A stretch of 64,000 nucleotides of DNA from Erythrobacter sp. (GCF_024305245.1 NZ_JAMWYX010000007.1:1-64000); one strand, 5' to 3'; shown: positions 20,159 through 29,551, counted from the stretch's first letter. Numbers and translations: made by a program. The notes: a model not told the origin generated them from the letters alone.

Positions 20159-20679
20159 GCGTTCTCTCCCAGTCGCAGTTCGTAGAGGAATTCCGGGTCG
20201 AGTTGCTCGCCCACCGGAAATGTGATGTCGGCAATCTTGCCAAAGCCATAGCGCTGATAAAACCGCTGCGCGCCGAAATTCTCCGAATAGACCGACAGGA
20301 GGACGCTGTCGTGCGCCCGCTCGCGCGCCACACCCAGCGCCCAGTCCATCAGCCGCGCGCCGAGCCCCGCGCCGGTATAGCCCGGCAGCGCGTAAAGCTG
20401 GCCGAGTTCGATCGGATCGCGGGCAGCGGTATGGTGGGCGTAGTGGCTGGGGTAGCGCAGCTTGCAGAAGGCCACCAGTTCGCCGCCATCATCGACGAGG
20501 CAATGGGTGCATTCGTCGCCCGCGATTTCCTCGGCCACGGCGGCGGGATCATGCACCTGCACCAGGAAAGCGGCGAGGTCTTCCTCGCGGTAAAGGTGCC
20601 CGAAAGCGGCGACGAAACTCTCCGCGCCGAGCCGGGCAAGGGCGGGCGCATCTTCGATGGTGGCAGGGCGCAGGATCAT
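20155..20679 (-). CDS. GNAT-family N-acetyltransferase
   Basis: The 174-residue protein has the acetyl-CoA-binding GNAT signature (LGQLYALPGYTGAGLGARLMDWAL; Q/R-x-x-G-x-G/A pattern) followed by the motif B region NFGAQRFYQRYGF. The acceptor substrate is unknown. It is the first gene of a two-gene overlap with the SDR, and the pair is likely co-transcribed. The start MILRPATIEDAPAL is the usual N-terminal strand of the fold. Confidence 0.85.
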   Translation of the reverse strand: MILRPATIEDAPALARLGAESFVAAFGHLYREEDLAAFLVQVHDPAAVAEEIAGDECTHCLVDDGGELVAFCKLRYPSHYAHHTAARDPIELGQLYALPGYTGAGLGARLMDWALGVARERAHDSVLLSVYSENFGAQRFYQRYGFGKIADITFPVGEQLDPEFLYELRLGENA

Positions 20680-20754
20680 GGGCCTCGCTCTAGCGGGGAT
20701 GAAGCGCGCTGTTAAGCTGGCGCAAGCTTCAGGTGCGCGTTACACCTTGCGCCC

Positions 20755-21780
20755 ATGAAGAACCTCATCACGCTGATCGCGCTCGCCCTGATGCCCGCCG
20801 CCGCCATGGCTCAGGATGACGCACCGCCGCCTGAGCTGAAGTGGTCGATTGCGATCCACGGGGGAGCGGGGACGCTCAATCGCGACGCGATGACGCCGGA
20901 GCGCCGCGCTGCATACGAGGCCGCCTTGCAGACCGCGCTCGATGCCGGGGCCAAGGTGCTGGCCGAGGGCGGCAGTGCGATGGATGCGGTGAAGGCGGCG
21001 ATCATTCCGATGGAGGATTCGCCGCTGTTCAATGCGGGCAAGGGCGCGGTGTTTACCTGGGACGGGACCAACGAACTCGATTCTTCGATCATGGACGGGC
21101 GGGATCGTTCGGCAGGCGCGGTGGCCGGGGTGAAGACGGTCAAGAACCCGATCCTGCTGGCGGATACCGTTCGCACCCAGAGCGAGCACGTGATGCTGAT
21201 GGGCGCGGGCGCAGAGGCCTTCGCGGCGGAAAAGGGCATTGCCGTCACCCCGCCCGAATATTTCGCCACCCCGGCGCGGCGCGAGGCGCTGGAGCGGATG
21301 AAGGCGAAGCAGCTTTCGGCGCTGGATGTCGATCACAAGTTCGGCACGGTGGGCGCGGTGGCGCTCGACCAGCAGGGGAACCTTGCGGCGGGCACATCGA
21401 CCGGCGGGATGACCGGCAAGCGCTGGGGCCGCGTTGGCGATGCGCCGGTGATCGGCGCGGGAACCTATGCGGACAATCGCAGCTGCGCGGTGTCAGCGAC
21501 GGGGTGGGGCGAGTATTTCCTGCGCGTCGGCGTGGCGCACGAGATTTGCACGCAGTTGCGGATGACCGGGGATGGTGCACAAGGTATCGCCGACGCCGTC
21601 ATGGCCGATGTCGCGGACCTCGGCGGCGATGGCGGGGTGATCCTTGTCACGCCGTCGGGAGAAGCGATCTTCAGCTTCAACACCAGCGGAATGTATCGCG
21701 GCCGCGCGACCAGCGATGGCTTGAACGAGGTCGCGATCTTCGGCGGTGAGGACAAGGCTTCGGCGACGCCGGATCACTAA
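20755..21780 (+). CDS. Isoaspartyl peptidase / L-asparaginase, exported
   Basis: This is an Ntn-hydrolase that removes beta-aspartyl residues or hydrolyses asparagine. The 341-residue precursor has a signal peptide (MKNLITLIALALMPAAAMAQ), the N-terminal chain with IHGGAGTLNRD and LFNAGKGAVF, and the self-cleavage site before Thr in DHKFGTVGAVALD. The substrate-binding STGGMTGKRWGRVGDAP and GTYADN follow. Secretion to the periplasm is visible from the signal. It is followed by a strong hairpin at 21812-21835. Confidence 0.93.
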   Translation: MKNLITLIALALMPAAAMAQDDAPPPELKWSIAIHGGAGTLNRDAMTPERRAAYEAALQTALDAGAKVLAEGGSAMDAVKAAIIPMEDSPLFNAGKGAVFTWDGTNELDSSIMDGRDRSAGAVAGVKTVKNPILLADTVRTQSEHVMLMGAGAEAFAAEKGIAVTPPEYFATPARREALERMKAKQLSALDVDHKFGTVGAVALDQQGNLAAGTSTGGMTGKRWGRVGDAPVIGAGTYADNRSCAVSATGWGEYFLRVGVAHEICTQLRMTGDGAQGIADAVMADVADLGGDGGVILVTPSGEAIFSFNTSGMYRGRATSDGLNEVAIFGGEDKASATPDH

Positions 21781-21811
21781 GCTCGGACAGTTCCGCAAGA
21801 GTAAGGGAATG

Positions 21812-21835
21812 CCGCGGTCCCAAACGGGACCGCGG
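21812..21835. terminator. Hairpin after the isoaspartyl peptidase gene
   Basis: A 10-bp perfect stem, CCGCGGTCCC against GGGACCGCGG, closes a 4-base loop. It lies 32 bases after the stop codon and before the convergent small exported-protein gene. There is no long T tract, so termination may be inefficient or work in both directions. Confidence 0.65.
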
Positions 21836-21849
21836 ATTCATGCTCGATT

Positions 21850-22110
21850 CTAAAGCGGGTGATGGTCGTCCGGCGGCGGTGCCGACGGGGGCAGCGGCGA
21901 GAACGGGCATGTGGTCTTGGGGTCGCAACTGCGGATCGGCGGCGGCAGGCTGCGGCGCCATTCCTCACAAAGCTCCTCGATCAGCGCCGGATCCGCGTCC
22001 CAGTCCATAATTTCATAGGGGCACTGCTGGTTGATGCTGGCATTCGCAACGCCCGCGCCGGTCAACAGACCAAGCGGTGCGAGTCCCAGCATTGCGACTT
22101 TTCGAAACAT
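21850..22110 (-). CDS. Small exported protein of unknown function
   Basis: The 86-residue precursor has a signal peptide (VAMLGLAPLGLLTGAGVANA). The roughly 60-residue mature part contains four cysteines (QQCPYEIMDWD, EELCEEW, RSCDPKTTCPF) and a Pro/Asp/His-rich C-terminus (PPSAPPPDDHHPL). The even cysteine count suggests disulfides. No family is recognised. AGGAGAGACAC before the ATG at 22110 is a good ribosome-binding site. The upstream 120 bases (22111-22231) are unusually AT-rich for this chromosome. Confidence 0.6.
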   Translation of the reverse strand: MFRKVAMLGLAPLGLLTGAGVANASINQQCPYEIMDWDADPALIEELCEEWRRSLPPPIRSCDPKTTCPFSPLPPSAPPPDDHHPL

Positions 22111-22231
22111 GTGTCTCTCCTTCGATGTCCTCCCGTGGCTTGAAGCTGGGCTCTCAGAACCGGAGAGTCAATGAATTTTTGAGAGATAAGTATTTGAATA
22201 TTTGAAGTTATATGTATCAGTCGGCGACTGC

Positions 22232-23164
22232 CTAATAGAGCTTCCCGATGATCGGCAGCCCCCGTTCCGGTTCCGCAAACTCCTTGATTACGCCGCCGAC
22301 CCGCGCCAGCGCCGCTTCGGCGGCCGGATCCATTCCGTCATGAGTTTCGCGCGCGCGGAAATAGGTGGCGAAGGTGATCGGCGCGCGGCCCTCGGGCGCT
22401 TCGGCGAAGCCGATATCGACATAGATGCTGCCGATCCCCGGCCAGATCGAGGTGCCGGTCTTGTCGCCTGCCACCCAGCCTTCGGGCAACCCGGCACGCA
22501 CCCGGCGCACACCCGTTGGCGTGTCGATCATCCATTGCCGCAGGCTCGCCCGCTCCGCTTCGGGCAGCACGTCGCCGTAAACCAGCTTCGCCACAGTCCG
22601 CGCCATTGCGGCGGGCGTGGTGGTGTCGCGGAATTCTGTGACCGGGACATTGTTGAGTTCGGGTTCGGTGCGGTCGAGCCGGCTCACGCCGTCGCCTATG
22701 TTGCGCCAGAATGCGGTCAGCGCGGCCGGCCCGCCCAGTTCGCGCAGCAGCACGTTGGCGGCGGCGTTATCGGAATATTTCTGCGTGAATTCGGCCAGCT
22801 CGCGCATGCTCGCGCCGTCCTCCAGCCGCTGCGTAGTGAAGGGCGAGACGTGCATCAGGTCATCCTGCGACCAGCGCACCAGCTTGTCTGCGTCGATGGC
22901 CCCTGCCGCATCGCGTTCCAGCACCATCGCCGCCAGCGACAGCTTGAACGAGGAGCAATGCCCGAACCGCCGGTCGCTGTTCAGTCCCACCGACAGCCCG
23001 CTGCCGGTGTCGAACAGTTCGACCCCCAGCGTCCCATCCGCCTCGCCTTCGATCAGGCGCAGCTCCGCCGCCAGCCGTCCCGCCGGAGCCTGATCGGGCG
23101 GAATGCACGCCGCCGCGCCCAGCGCCAGCGTGCCGCCAATGAAATGTCGCCGATCGATCCTCAT
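22232..23164 (-). CDS. Class A beta-lactamase (serine hydrolase) lipoprotein
   Basis: The 310-residue protein carries the class A motifs in order: S71-S-F-K74 (HCSSFKLS), SDN in KYSDNAAAN, a Glu in the omega-loop segment RTEPELN and KTGT. So the active site of a penicillin-hydrolysing serine enzyme is complete. The N-terminus has RRHFIGG followed by a hydrophobic run and AAAC20, i.e. a twin-arginine lipoprotein signal. Its ATG overlaps the stop of the RDD gene (ATGA at 23161-23164). It is therefore the last gene of the MoxR-type operon and not a mobile resistance gene. Whether it hydrolyses antibiotics or acts on endogenous peptidoglycan is open. Confidence 0.9.
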   Translation of the reverse strand: MRIDRRHFIGGTLALGAAACIPPDQAPAGRLAAELRLIEGEADGTLGVELFDTGSGLSVGLNSDRRFGHCSSFKLSLAAMVLERDAAGAIDADKLVRWSQDDLMHVSPFTTQRLEDGASMRELAEFTQKYSDNAAANVLLRELGGPAALTAFWRNIGDGVSRLDRTEPELNNVPVTEFRDTTTPAAMARTVAKLVYGDVLPEAERASLRQWMIDTPTGVRRVRAGLPEGWVAGDKTGTSIWPGIGSIYVDIGFAEAPEGRAPITFATYFRARETHDGMDPAAEAALARVGGVIKEFAEPERGLPIIGKLY

Positions 23165-24090
23165 GAGAACTTGTCCGCTTTCCGTTTGCCGAAACGCATC
23201 TCGCCCTCCAGCTTTGCGCGCAATTGCCCATAGAAGGCTTCGAGAAAAGCCCGCTCGTCGCCCGCGCCCGGATCCCAGCCGATCTTGCGGCAGATGGCGG
23301 CGTGGACCGTGGCGAGCGCCTCGGGCGAGGATTCGCGCAGCATCCGCTCGAGCGTCTGCAATTCCTTTTCGCCATAGACCGAAAGTTCCGCCTCGCCGAA
23401 TGCATAACGCATGCCGGTGACGTCGCTTGCCCCCGACGCGGCGGCTGCGCCCTGGGTCGACAGCGTTTTGGCGAGCCGTGTGCGCGGGGTTTCGACCACC
23501 CACGTCCCGGCGATGATGTCGCCTGCGCGCAGCGCCTCGCGGTTGAAGAACGGCAGCAGCAGGAACAGCGCGAACCACGCAGTCGCCGCCCATGCCAGCG
23601 TGCCGAGATCTTCGCCCATCGTCGCGCCGATCAGCATCGCCAGAATGAACACCAGCGGATAGAACAATTCGATATCGCGCAGCAGGTTGCGGGCGATCAC
23701 CGCTTCGGCAGCCAGCCGCCCGCCGCTGCGCGCAGCGATCCGGATGCCGACCAGCCGTTTCCCGAATGTCGCGCCGCGCGGGCCGAGTTCCTGCACGAGG
23801 AAATAGCCGTACCACGTCACGAAACCGGCGATCACCAGCAGGATCTGCAGGAATTCCTGCGCCCCGCGCGGTGCGGCCTCGACATCGAGCACAGTGCCGT
23901 CCAGCAACCCGCCCGCGATCCATCGCACCAGCAGGTTGAACGCGATCAACCCTGCGATGATGATGATCACGTCGATGATCAGCGCGCCCGCCCGGCTCCC
24001 GCGTGAGGCAATGGTGATCGGCAGCGCCAGCCCTTCGGGCGTGACCATCATGCGCCTGCGCTTGTTTGCGGGGAGGGCGGCGGCGCTCAT
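23161..24090 (-). CDS. RDD-family membrane protein
   Basis: The 309-residue protein has the RDD signature (RGSRAGALIIDVIIIIAG, with Arg, Asp, Asp-like residues in helix 1; GATFGKRLVGIRI between later helices) and four hydrophobic segments. A soluble tail (RYAFGEAELSVYGEKELQTLERML) of about 90 residues follows. The function of RDD proteins is poorly known; some are ion exchangers. ATG at 24090 overlaps the stop of the SpoIIM-like gene. It sits in the MoxR/DUF58 operon, as is common. Confidence 0.85.
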   Translation of the reverse strand: MSAAALPANKRRRMMVTPEGLALPITIASRGSRAGALIIDVIIIIAGLIAFNLLVRWIAGGLLDGTVLDVEAAPRGAQEFLQILLVIAGFVTWYGYFLVQELGPRGATFGKRLVGIRIAARSGGRLAAEAVIARNLLRDIELFYPLVFILAMLIGATMGEDLGTLAWAATAWFALFLLLPFFNREALRAGDIIAGTWVVETPRTRLAKTLSTQGAAAASGASDVTGMRYAFGEAELSVYGEKELQTLERMLRESSPEALATVHAAICRKIGWDPGAGDERAFLEAFYGQLRAKLEGEMRFGKRKADKFS

Positions 24091-25154
24091 GCCTGTTCCG
24101 GCCCCGCCCGGCGCGGGCGATAGAGGAAGAAATAGGCGAGCCAGAAGGCCAGCATCATCCCGCCGATCAGGAACCGCGAACCGGTGCCGTCGACCAGCTG
24201 GCGCGGAAAGGCTTCGAGCAAAGCAGCGACAATCATCATGATCACCACGCCCACCATCACCACCGCGCCGCGTTGCCCTGCCTCGGCAGCCGCGACCAGC
24301 ACCGGCCGCGTTCCGGGAAAGGCCATGCTGCGGCCGATATGCAGCCCCGCCGCGCCCGACAGCAGGATGCCGAAAATCTCGGTGGTGCCGTGGACGCTGA
24401 GCCACGCGGACAGTTCCAGCGTCAGCCCCTGACCCGAAAACAGCCACAGGATCGCGCCTAGCATCGCCATGTTGTGCACCATCAGCAGCAGCGACGGGAT
24501 GCCGAAGGCAAAGCCGAGCGCGAAGGCGAGGATGCAGACGGCCGAATTGTTGCTGAACAGATTGGCGGCAAAGGTCGACAGGCCGACGGCGCTTTCCTCG
24601 GTCGCCAGCGTGGCCAGCAATTCCTCGCGGCTCGCCCCCGGCACGCGGGTATCGGCCAGCCCGCCGGGGACGAGCCGGTAATACCATGCCTCGTCGCGCG
24701 CCACGAGCAGCCAGCCGACGATGGCGCCCGCCACCATCACGAACAGGGTGATGCAGATATCCAGCCAGATCGCCCGCACCGCGCGGCTCCACCCGCCCAG
24801 CACGAAGTCGCGCAGCCATGCGGCGAACCCCTTGGGAGGGCCGTAGACCTGGAACCACGCGCGCTGCACCAACCCTTCGAGATAGGCCAGCGTCGCGGCA
24901 TCGAGGCTGGTTTCGCGCGCGACCGAAAGGCTGGATGCGGCGGTGCGATAGAGCGCGGGCAGGGCGAGCAGATCATCGTCCGCGATGCGCTTCAATCCGC
25001 CGCGCTCCATCCGCGCGACGATGCTTTCCAGCCGCCGCCAGTCGCCTTCGCGCTCCAACCGGAAGCGATCCGATCGCAGTGCCGCGCTGGCGATGTCGGG
25101 CGGAGCGGCCACCGCGCCGCGCCCGAACCATGCTGACAGAACCGGCGCCTTCAT
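24087..25154 (-). CDS. SpoIIM (stage II sporulation M)-family membrane protein
   Basis: The 355-residue protein has a soluble helical N-terminal domain (about 1-120; LARMERGGLKRI-type segment) and five to six membrane helices. These include the family block NLFSNNSAVCILAFALGFAFGIPS and SVHGTTEIFGILLSGAAGL. In non-sporulating bacteria this family accompanies MoxR, DUF58 and RDD genes and is assumed to act in envelope assembly. It starts 10 bases after the DUF58 gene and overlaps the RDD gene by four bases. Confidence 0.87.
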   Translation of the reverse strand: MKAPVLSAWFGRGAVAAPPDIASAALRSDRFRLEREGDWRRLESIVARMERGGLKRIADDDLLALPALYRTAASSLSVARETSLDAATLAYLEGLVQRAWFQVYGPPKGFAAWLRDFVLGGWSRAVRAIWLDICITLFVMVAGAIVGWLLVARDEAWYYRLVPGGLADTRVPGASREELLATLATEESAVGLSTFAANLFSNNSAVCILAFALGFAFGIPSLLLMVHNMAMLGAILWLFSGQGLTLELSAWLSVHGTTEIFGILLSGAAGLHIGRSMAFPGTRPVLVAAAEAGQRGAVVMVGVVIMMIVAALLEAFPRQLVDGTGSRFLIGGMMLAFWLAYFFLYRPRRAGPEQA

Positions 25155-25164
25155 CCGCCCCTCC

Positions 25165-26538
25165 TCATCCTATGGCTTCGCTGTTCTTGATGAGGAAATA
25201 GCGGTCGATCAGCTGCGGGCCGATGGCGTCCCACGGCGCTTCGATCACGTCGATGCCCATCCGCCGCAAGCGCTGCAGCACCAGCTTGCGCTGCTGGGCA
25301 AGCGTATCGGCCGTGACGGATCGGGCCAGCGTGGCGATATCGCCGGGCGGGGCGGCGATTAGATCCTCGATCTCGGCATCGGCCATGGTGACGAACAGCA
25401 CCAGATGCTTGTTCGCCAGCCGCCCGAGGCTTTCGACCATGATCTCGGCTGCAGTGGGATCGGTGAAGTCGGAAAACACCACCACCAGCGAACGGCGCTT
25501 CAGCTTGGTCGTCAGCGTCGCCAGCGCAAGGGTGAAATTGGGTTCCGCCGCGGTGTAATCGAGGCCCGCTGCGGCGCTCTGCAAGCGGTGGAAAGCGCGG
25601 GTGTCGCCGATGAACGGGGTCATCAGCTGCGGGGTCTGCGCAAAGCCGAACAGCGCGCATTTGTCACCGCCCTTCAGCGCGACATAGGCGCAGGTCAGCG
25701 CGGCGGACACGGCGCGGTCGATGCGCGGCAGCCCGTCCACCGGCTCGCACATCGCCTGCCCGCAATCGAAGGCGAAGACGATCTGGTTGTTGCGCTCGCT
25801 CTCGTTCTCGCGGGCGTAGAGGTGATTGTGGCGCGCGCTCGCCTTCCAGTCGATCCGGCGGCGGTCCATCCCGGCCTCGTATTCCGACAGCGCTTCGAAC
25901 TGGGTGCCTTCGCCGCGGATGCGCCGCGCGATCAGGCCGGTCTGGGCGTTGCGCAGGAAGGTCTGCAAGTCCTTGGACCGCACCGGCGACAGATCGGGCC
26001 AGATGCGCACCGCGCGGTCGAGCGGATAGGAAACCTGCCGCGCGCCCAGACCCAGCGGCCCTTCCCAGCGCAGCCATGCGCGGGCGAACTCGGCAGTGCC
26101 ACGCCGAACGGGAGTGACGCGCGCCTCGCCGCGCCAGCCGGGTGCATCGACCTCGGGCGAGAGCGTGAATGTCACCCGCCCGCTTTCGGCCAGTCGCGGA
26201 TCGCAGGCCAGTGCGGCCTGCACCGCCTTGCGCCGTCCTCCGGCAAAGCGCGCGGTAACGGCAAGCAGAACAGGCTCGCCGATCTCGGTATCGGCGGGGG
26301 CGTCGATATCCCACCCGGCATTGCGTCCCGATAGCAGTGCGTCGATCACCACCAGCGCGATCAGCGCAGCCCCCAGCACCGGCGCGATAATCCATGCGCC
26401 CGGCGCGGTGGCGGCGATCACCAGCGCGACCGGCGCAAGGCCCGCAATCGCCCAGACCGCCCGTTCGGTCGGGGCGATCACCAGCAGCGGCCCCAGCGGG
26501 GCGAAGATCATGCTGAGAAGGCGGCGGAGCACGGCCAT
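25165..26538 (-). CDS. DUF58-domain (VWA-like) protein
   Basis: The 457-residue protein has two N-terminal membrane helices, a beta-rich region and the DUF58 hallmark EYEAGMDRRRIDWKASAR (about 230-250). A von Willebrand A-like fold follows (IVFAFDCGQAMCEP, with a degenerate DxSxS). Such proteins work with MoxR AAA ATPases, probably in maturation of membrane or periplasmic complexes. It lies 15 bases after moxR and 10 before the SpoIIM gene. Confidence 0.9.
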   Translation of the reverse strand: MAVLRRLLSMIFAPLGPLLVIAPTERAVWAIAGLAPVALVIAATAPGAWIIAPVLGAALIALVVIDALLSGRNAGWDIDAPADTEIGEPVLLAVTARFAGGRRKAVQAALACDPRLAESGRVTFTLSPEVDAPGWRGEARVTPVRRGTAEFARAWLRWEGPLGLGARQVSYPLDRAVRIWPDLSPVRSKDLQTFLRNAQTGLIARRIRGEGTQFEALSEYEAGMDRRRIDWKASARHNHLYARENESERNNQIVFAFDCGQAMCEPVDGLPRIDRAVSAALTCAYVALKGGDKCALFGFAQTPQLMTPFIGDTRAFHRLQSAAAGLDYTAAEPNFTLALATLTTKLKRRSLVVVFSDFTDPTAAEIMVESLGRLANKHLVLFVTMADAEIEDLIAAPPGDIATLARSVTADTLAQQRKLVLQRLRRMGIDVIEAPWDAIGPQLIDRYFLIKNSEAIG

Positions 26539-26553
26539 CGGGTCAGCGGTCCG

Positions 26554-27516
26554 TCACCTTGGCGCCTCGGTGCTTTCGACCAGATCGGCCACCAGCGCTT
26601 CCATGTCGCGCCCTTCGATCTCGGCGGCGGGCGACAGGGTGAGGCGGTGGCGCAGCACCGGCACCGCCAGCGCCTTCACATCATCGGGGATCACGTAATC
26701 GCGCCCTTCCAGCGCGGCGCGGGCGCGGGCGGCACCGGCCAGCAGCACGGCAGCGCGCGGCGATGCACCCACGGTCAGTTCGGCATGGTCGCGGGTGGCG
26801 CGGATCAGCCGCACGACATAGCGGGTGATTTCATCCGTGACCGTCACCTGCGCCAATGCGCTGCTCGCCGCGCCGATTCCGGCGGCGTTGGTGACTGCGG
26901 CCACGCCCAAATCGGCGGGACGCTGCGGGCCTGAACGCTGGCCATAGGTGGCAACGATCCGCGCTTCGTCTTCTTCGGCCGGGTAGGGCACCAGCAGCTT
27001 GAACAGGAACCGGTCGAGCTGGGCTTCGGGCAGGGGATAGACGCCCTGATTCTCGATCGGGTTCTGGGTCGCCACCACCATGAAGCGATCGGGCAGACGG
27101 TGGGTTTCCCCATCGAGCGTCACGCGCCGTTCCTGCATCGCTTCGAGCAGCGCGGCCTGCGTCTTGGGCGGAGTGCGGTTGATCTCGTCCGCCAGCAGCA
27201 GATCGCAGAAGATCGGCCCGCGGGTGAGGGTGAACTGGCTGGTCTGGAAGTTGAACAGGTTCGACCCCAGGATATCGCCCGGCAGCAGATCGGGCGTGAA
27301 CTGGATCCGCCCGAAATCGAGGCCCAGCGCGGTCGCGAAGGCATTGGCGAGGAAGGTCTTGGCGGTGCCCGGCGGCCCTTCCATCAGCACATGACCTTCC
27401 GAAAGCAGCGCCACCAGCAGCATATCGACCATGCCGTCCTGCCCGACGATCGCCTTGGCGATTTCGGCGCGGATGGCATCGGCGAGGCTGCGCACGTCAC
27501 TCAGGCTCATGGTCAT
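26554..27516 (-). CDS. MoxR-family AAA+ ATPase
   Basis: The 320-residue protein has Walker A EGPPGTAKT, Walker B LLLADEINRTPPKTQ, the MoxR-specific QNPIENQGVYPLPEAQLDRF (sensor 1 and following helix) and the C-terminal lid helices with PRAAVLLAGAARARA. MoxR ATPases act as chaperones with VWA proteins such as the DUF58 product next to it. Two closely spaced starts exist (27516 and 27510); the first is used. The gene is the core of the operon that runs from DUF4129 to the beta-lactamase. Confidence 0.93.
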   Translation of the reverse strand: MTMSLSDVRSLADAIRAEIAKAIVGQDGMVDMLLVALLSEGHVLMEGPPGTAKTFLANAFATALGLDFGRIQFTPDLLPGDILGSNLFNFQTSQFTLTRGPIFCDLLLADEINRTPPKTQAALLEAMQERRVTLDGETHRLPDRFMVVATQNPIENQGVYPLPEAQLDRFLFKLLVPYPAEEDEARIVATYGQRSGPQRPADLGVAAVTNAAGIGAASSALAQVTVTDEITRYVVRLIRATRDHAELTVGASPRAAVLLAGAARARAALEGRDYVIPDDVKALAVPVLRHRLTLSPAAEIEGRDMEALVADLVESTEAPR

Positions 27517-27532
27517 TGCTTGCGTATCCCTG

Positions 27533-28789
27533 TCACAGCTTGGCGGTAAGATCGTCCAGCGCCTGCGCGGCGCTGAGAATGTCGGCGGGTCTATCGGTGG
27601 ATTCGAGCCGCGCGGCGCGGCGGGAGAAGGGTTCTTCGTTCGGCAGGCGGCGGGCGAGCGCGGCGTCGATTGCCCCGGTATCATGCCGCGCAAGGCCGAG
27701 CCGGTCTGCGATCCGGCGGGCGGAAAGCGCGGCATAGGGCGCCCCCAGCAGGCCGAACCGCCGCGCCCGCAGGATCAGTCCCGCTCCGTTGGCGATCAGC
27801 CGTTCCTTGCCGAAGGCGATGGCCGGGCCGTTGCCCGTAGCCGCCGGGCCGAACCGCTGGAACGCGCGCCAGCCAATAATCAGCAGCGCCAGCAGCAGGC
27901 ACAAGGTCGCGGCAAGGAAGGGCGGGCGAAACGCCAACGTCAGCAGGTTTTCCGACGCGCCGAAGCCGTTGAGCGTGAGGTCGAAGGTGATGTCGGTAAT
28001 ATCGCCCTGATAGGTCCCTTCGCGCACCAGCGCCAGCATGGCGGCGGCGCGCGCCTCGTCGGCCAGCCCGTAATTATTCGCAAAATCGGGATCGGCGAGG
28101 AACAGCGTCCAGTGCGCGTCCTGATAGTAGTCGCTGTCTTCCTCGCCCAGCACCCTCAGCGCCAGCCAGTGACCCGCTGCATCGAACAGCAGCGGTTCGT
28201 GAATATCTTTCTCGCTGGTGAAAAGAATGCGGCGCGTCGGCAATTGCCCGCTCAGGCCGAAGCCGTCCCAACCCGGCTCCTCGTCCGCCTCGAGCGTTTC
28301 CAACTTGTGTTCGAAGGCGTAGGGCGCGGGCAGTTTGGTGGGCCATTCCAGTTCATAAGCATCGGTGAGAACGACCCAGCCCGGCTTGAACTTCTGGCGC
28401 ACTTCGCTGGGCAGGATCGGCGGCGGGCGCTCTGCCGACCATTTGGGCAGGATTATCAGCGTCGGGCCGATATTCTCGCGCTTGCGCAGCAGCTCGCCCA
28501 GCTCCTCCGGATCGGTGGCGGGCGGCGGGGTCAGCACCAGCAGGCCTTCGCTCTCCAGCCCAGCCGGACTGCGCGAGCGGGTGACGTCGTAACCTTCGGC
28601 CTCCAGCAGGCGGGTGAGCCCGACATAGCCGTTCAGCCCCTTGCCCGCCGCATGGGCCTGACCATTATTGCCGCCCCCGCCGAATTCATCGCCCGATGCA
28701 ATCAGCCAGATCAGTGCGAGGAACAATGCAAAACCCACCGCCAGCAATGCCAGCGTGCCGCCGCGCGAAAAGGCCACGCCCTGGCTCAT
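27533..28789 (-). CDS. DUF4350-domain membrane protein
   Basis: The 418-residue protein has one N-terminal helix (GGTLALLAVGFALFLALIWLI) and a periplasmic domain of the DUF4350 type (GYVGLTRLLEAEGYDVTRS, LVLTPPPATDPEELGELL, a GATase-like fold). A second helix lies near 300 (LLALLIIGWRAFQRFGP), followed by a cytoplasmic tail. It regularly accompanies DUF4129, MoxR and DUF58 genes. ATG at 28789 overlaps the DUF4129 stop. No enzymatic role is established. Confidence 0.85.
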   Translation of the reverse strand: MSQGVAFSRGGTLALLAVGFALFLALIWLIASGDEFGGGGNNGQAHAAGKGLNGYVGLTRLLEAEGYDVTRSRSPAGLESEGLLVLTPPPATDPEELGELLRKRENIGPTLIILPKWSAERPPPILPSEVRQKFKPGWVVLTDAYELEWPTKLPAPYAFEHKLETLEADEEPGWDGFGLSGQLPTRRILFTSEKDIHEPLLFDAAGHWLALRVLGEEDSDYYQDAHWTLFLADPDFANNYGLADEARAAAMLALVREGTYQGDITDITFDLTLNGFGASENLLTLAFRPPFLAATLCLLLALLIIGWRAFQRFGPAATGNGPAIAFGKERLIANGAGLILRARRFGLLGAPYAALSARRIADRLGLARHDTGAIDAALARRLPNEEPFSRRAARLESTDRPADILSAAQALDDLTAKL

Positions 28790-29490
28790 GCCGCGCGTTC
28801 TCTGGTGTTGAGGCGGGCGAGCGCGAAATCGGCATAGGCCGCGCGGGCGGCCTCCCAATCGGCGCGGTCCAGCGCGCGCAGGGCAAACAGGCTGCGTTCA
28901 ACCCGTTCGGCGATGATGCGGAACGCGGTCCGCGCGGCTTCGGGCAGGGCGGGCAGCGCCGAAATTTCGCGTGCGGTGCTGGATGGTTCGACCCAATCCG
29001 GACGGGCGGCGGCGATCTGGCCGACACTGCGCTGCAGCAGCAGGCGGGCGGCTTCGTCGAACCGGCCCCCGGCAGCCAGCCGGTCGGCATCTTCCAGCAG
29101 CGCGAGGCTAGCGGCATGTTCGGGCTGCCACTCCGCTTCGGCCTCGGCAGACACCCGGCGGTTTCTTTCACCGCCCGGCCCGAAGGCGCGCACCAACTGG
29201 ACCGCCACGAACACCACGACCAGCGCCAGCAGCACCCATTGCAACCACCACCACGATGCACCCAGTGTCTGCCCGACCGGGCCGAGCAGATCGGCCAGAA
29301 ATGCGAACACATCTTCCAGCATCCGTTCGAACCAGCTTGGCTCGCGCGGTTTGATCGGGGGAATTTCGACCGGCGCGAACTGCAGGTCGCCATCATCGCG
29401 CAAATTCTGCCACGCCGCCGCATCGGCACCGGACGATACGCCTGAATCTTCGGGTGATTCGGCCGGGAGAGTCTGCGCCGCTGCGGTCAT
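28786..29490 (-). CDS. DUF4129-domain membrane protein
   Basis: The 234-residue protein has an acidic N-terminal segment and one membrane helix (WWLQWVLLALVVVFVAVQLV, about 78-97). A helical cytoplasmic domain follows with AARLLLQRSVGQIAAARPDW and a C-terminal FALRALDRADWEAARAAY typical of DUF4129. It is the first gene of the MoxR operon and begins 61 bases after the end of pheA on the same strand. Function unknown; context suggests envelope maturation. Confidence 0.8.
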   Translation of the reverse strand: MTAAAQTLPAESPEDSGVSSGADAAAWQNLRDDGDLQFAPVEIPPIKPREPSWFERMLEDVFAFLADLLGPVGQTLGASWWWLQWVLLALVVVFVAVQLVRAFGPGGERNRRVSAEAEAEWQPEHAASLALLEDADRLAAGGRFDEAARLLLQRSVGQIAAARPDWVEPSSTAREISALPALPEAARTAFRIIAERVERSLFALRALDRADWEAARAAYADFALARLNTRERAA

Positions 29491-29551
29491 GCCTGCCGGG
29501 TGGTGGCATGGCGCGCACGCAGGCGCAACCGGGAAACCGTAGCGCGCCCGA

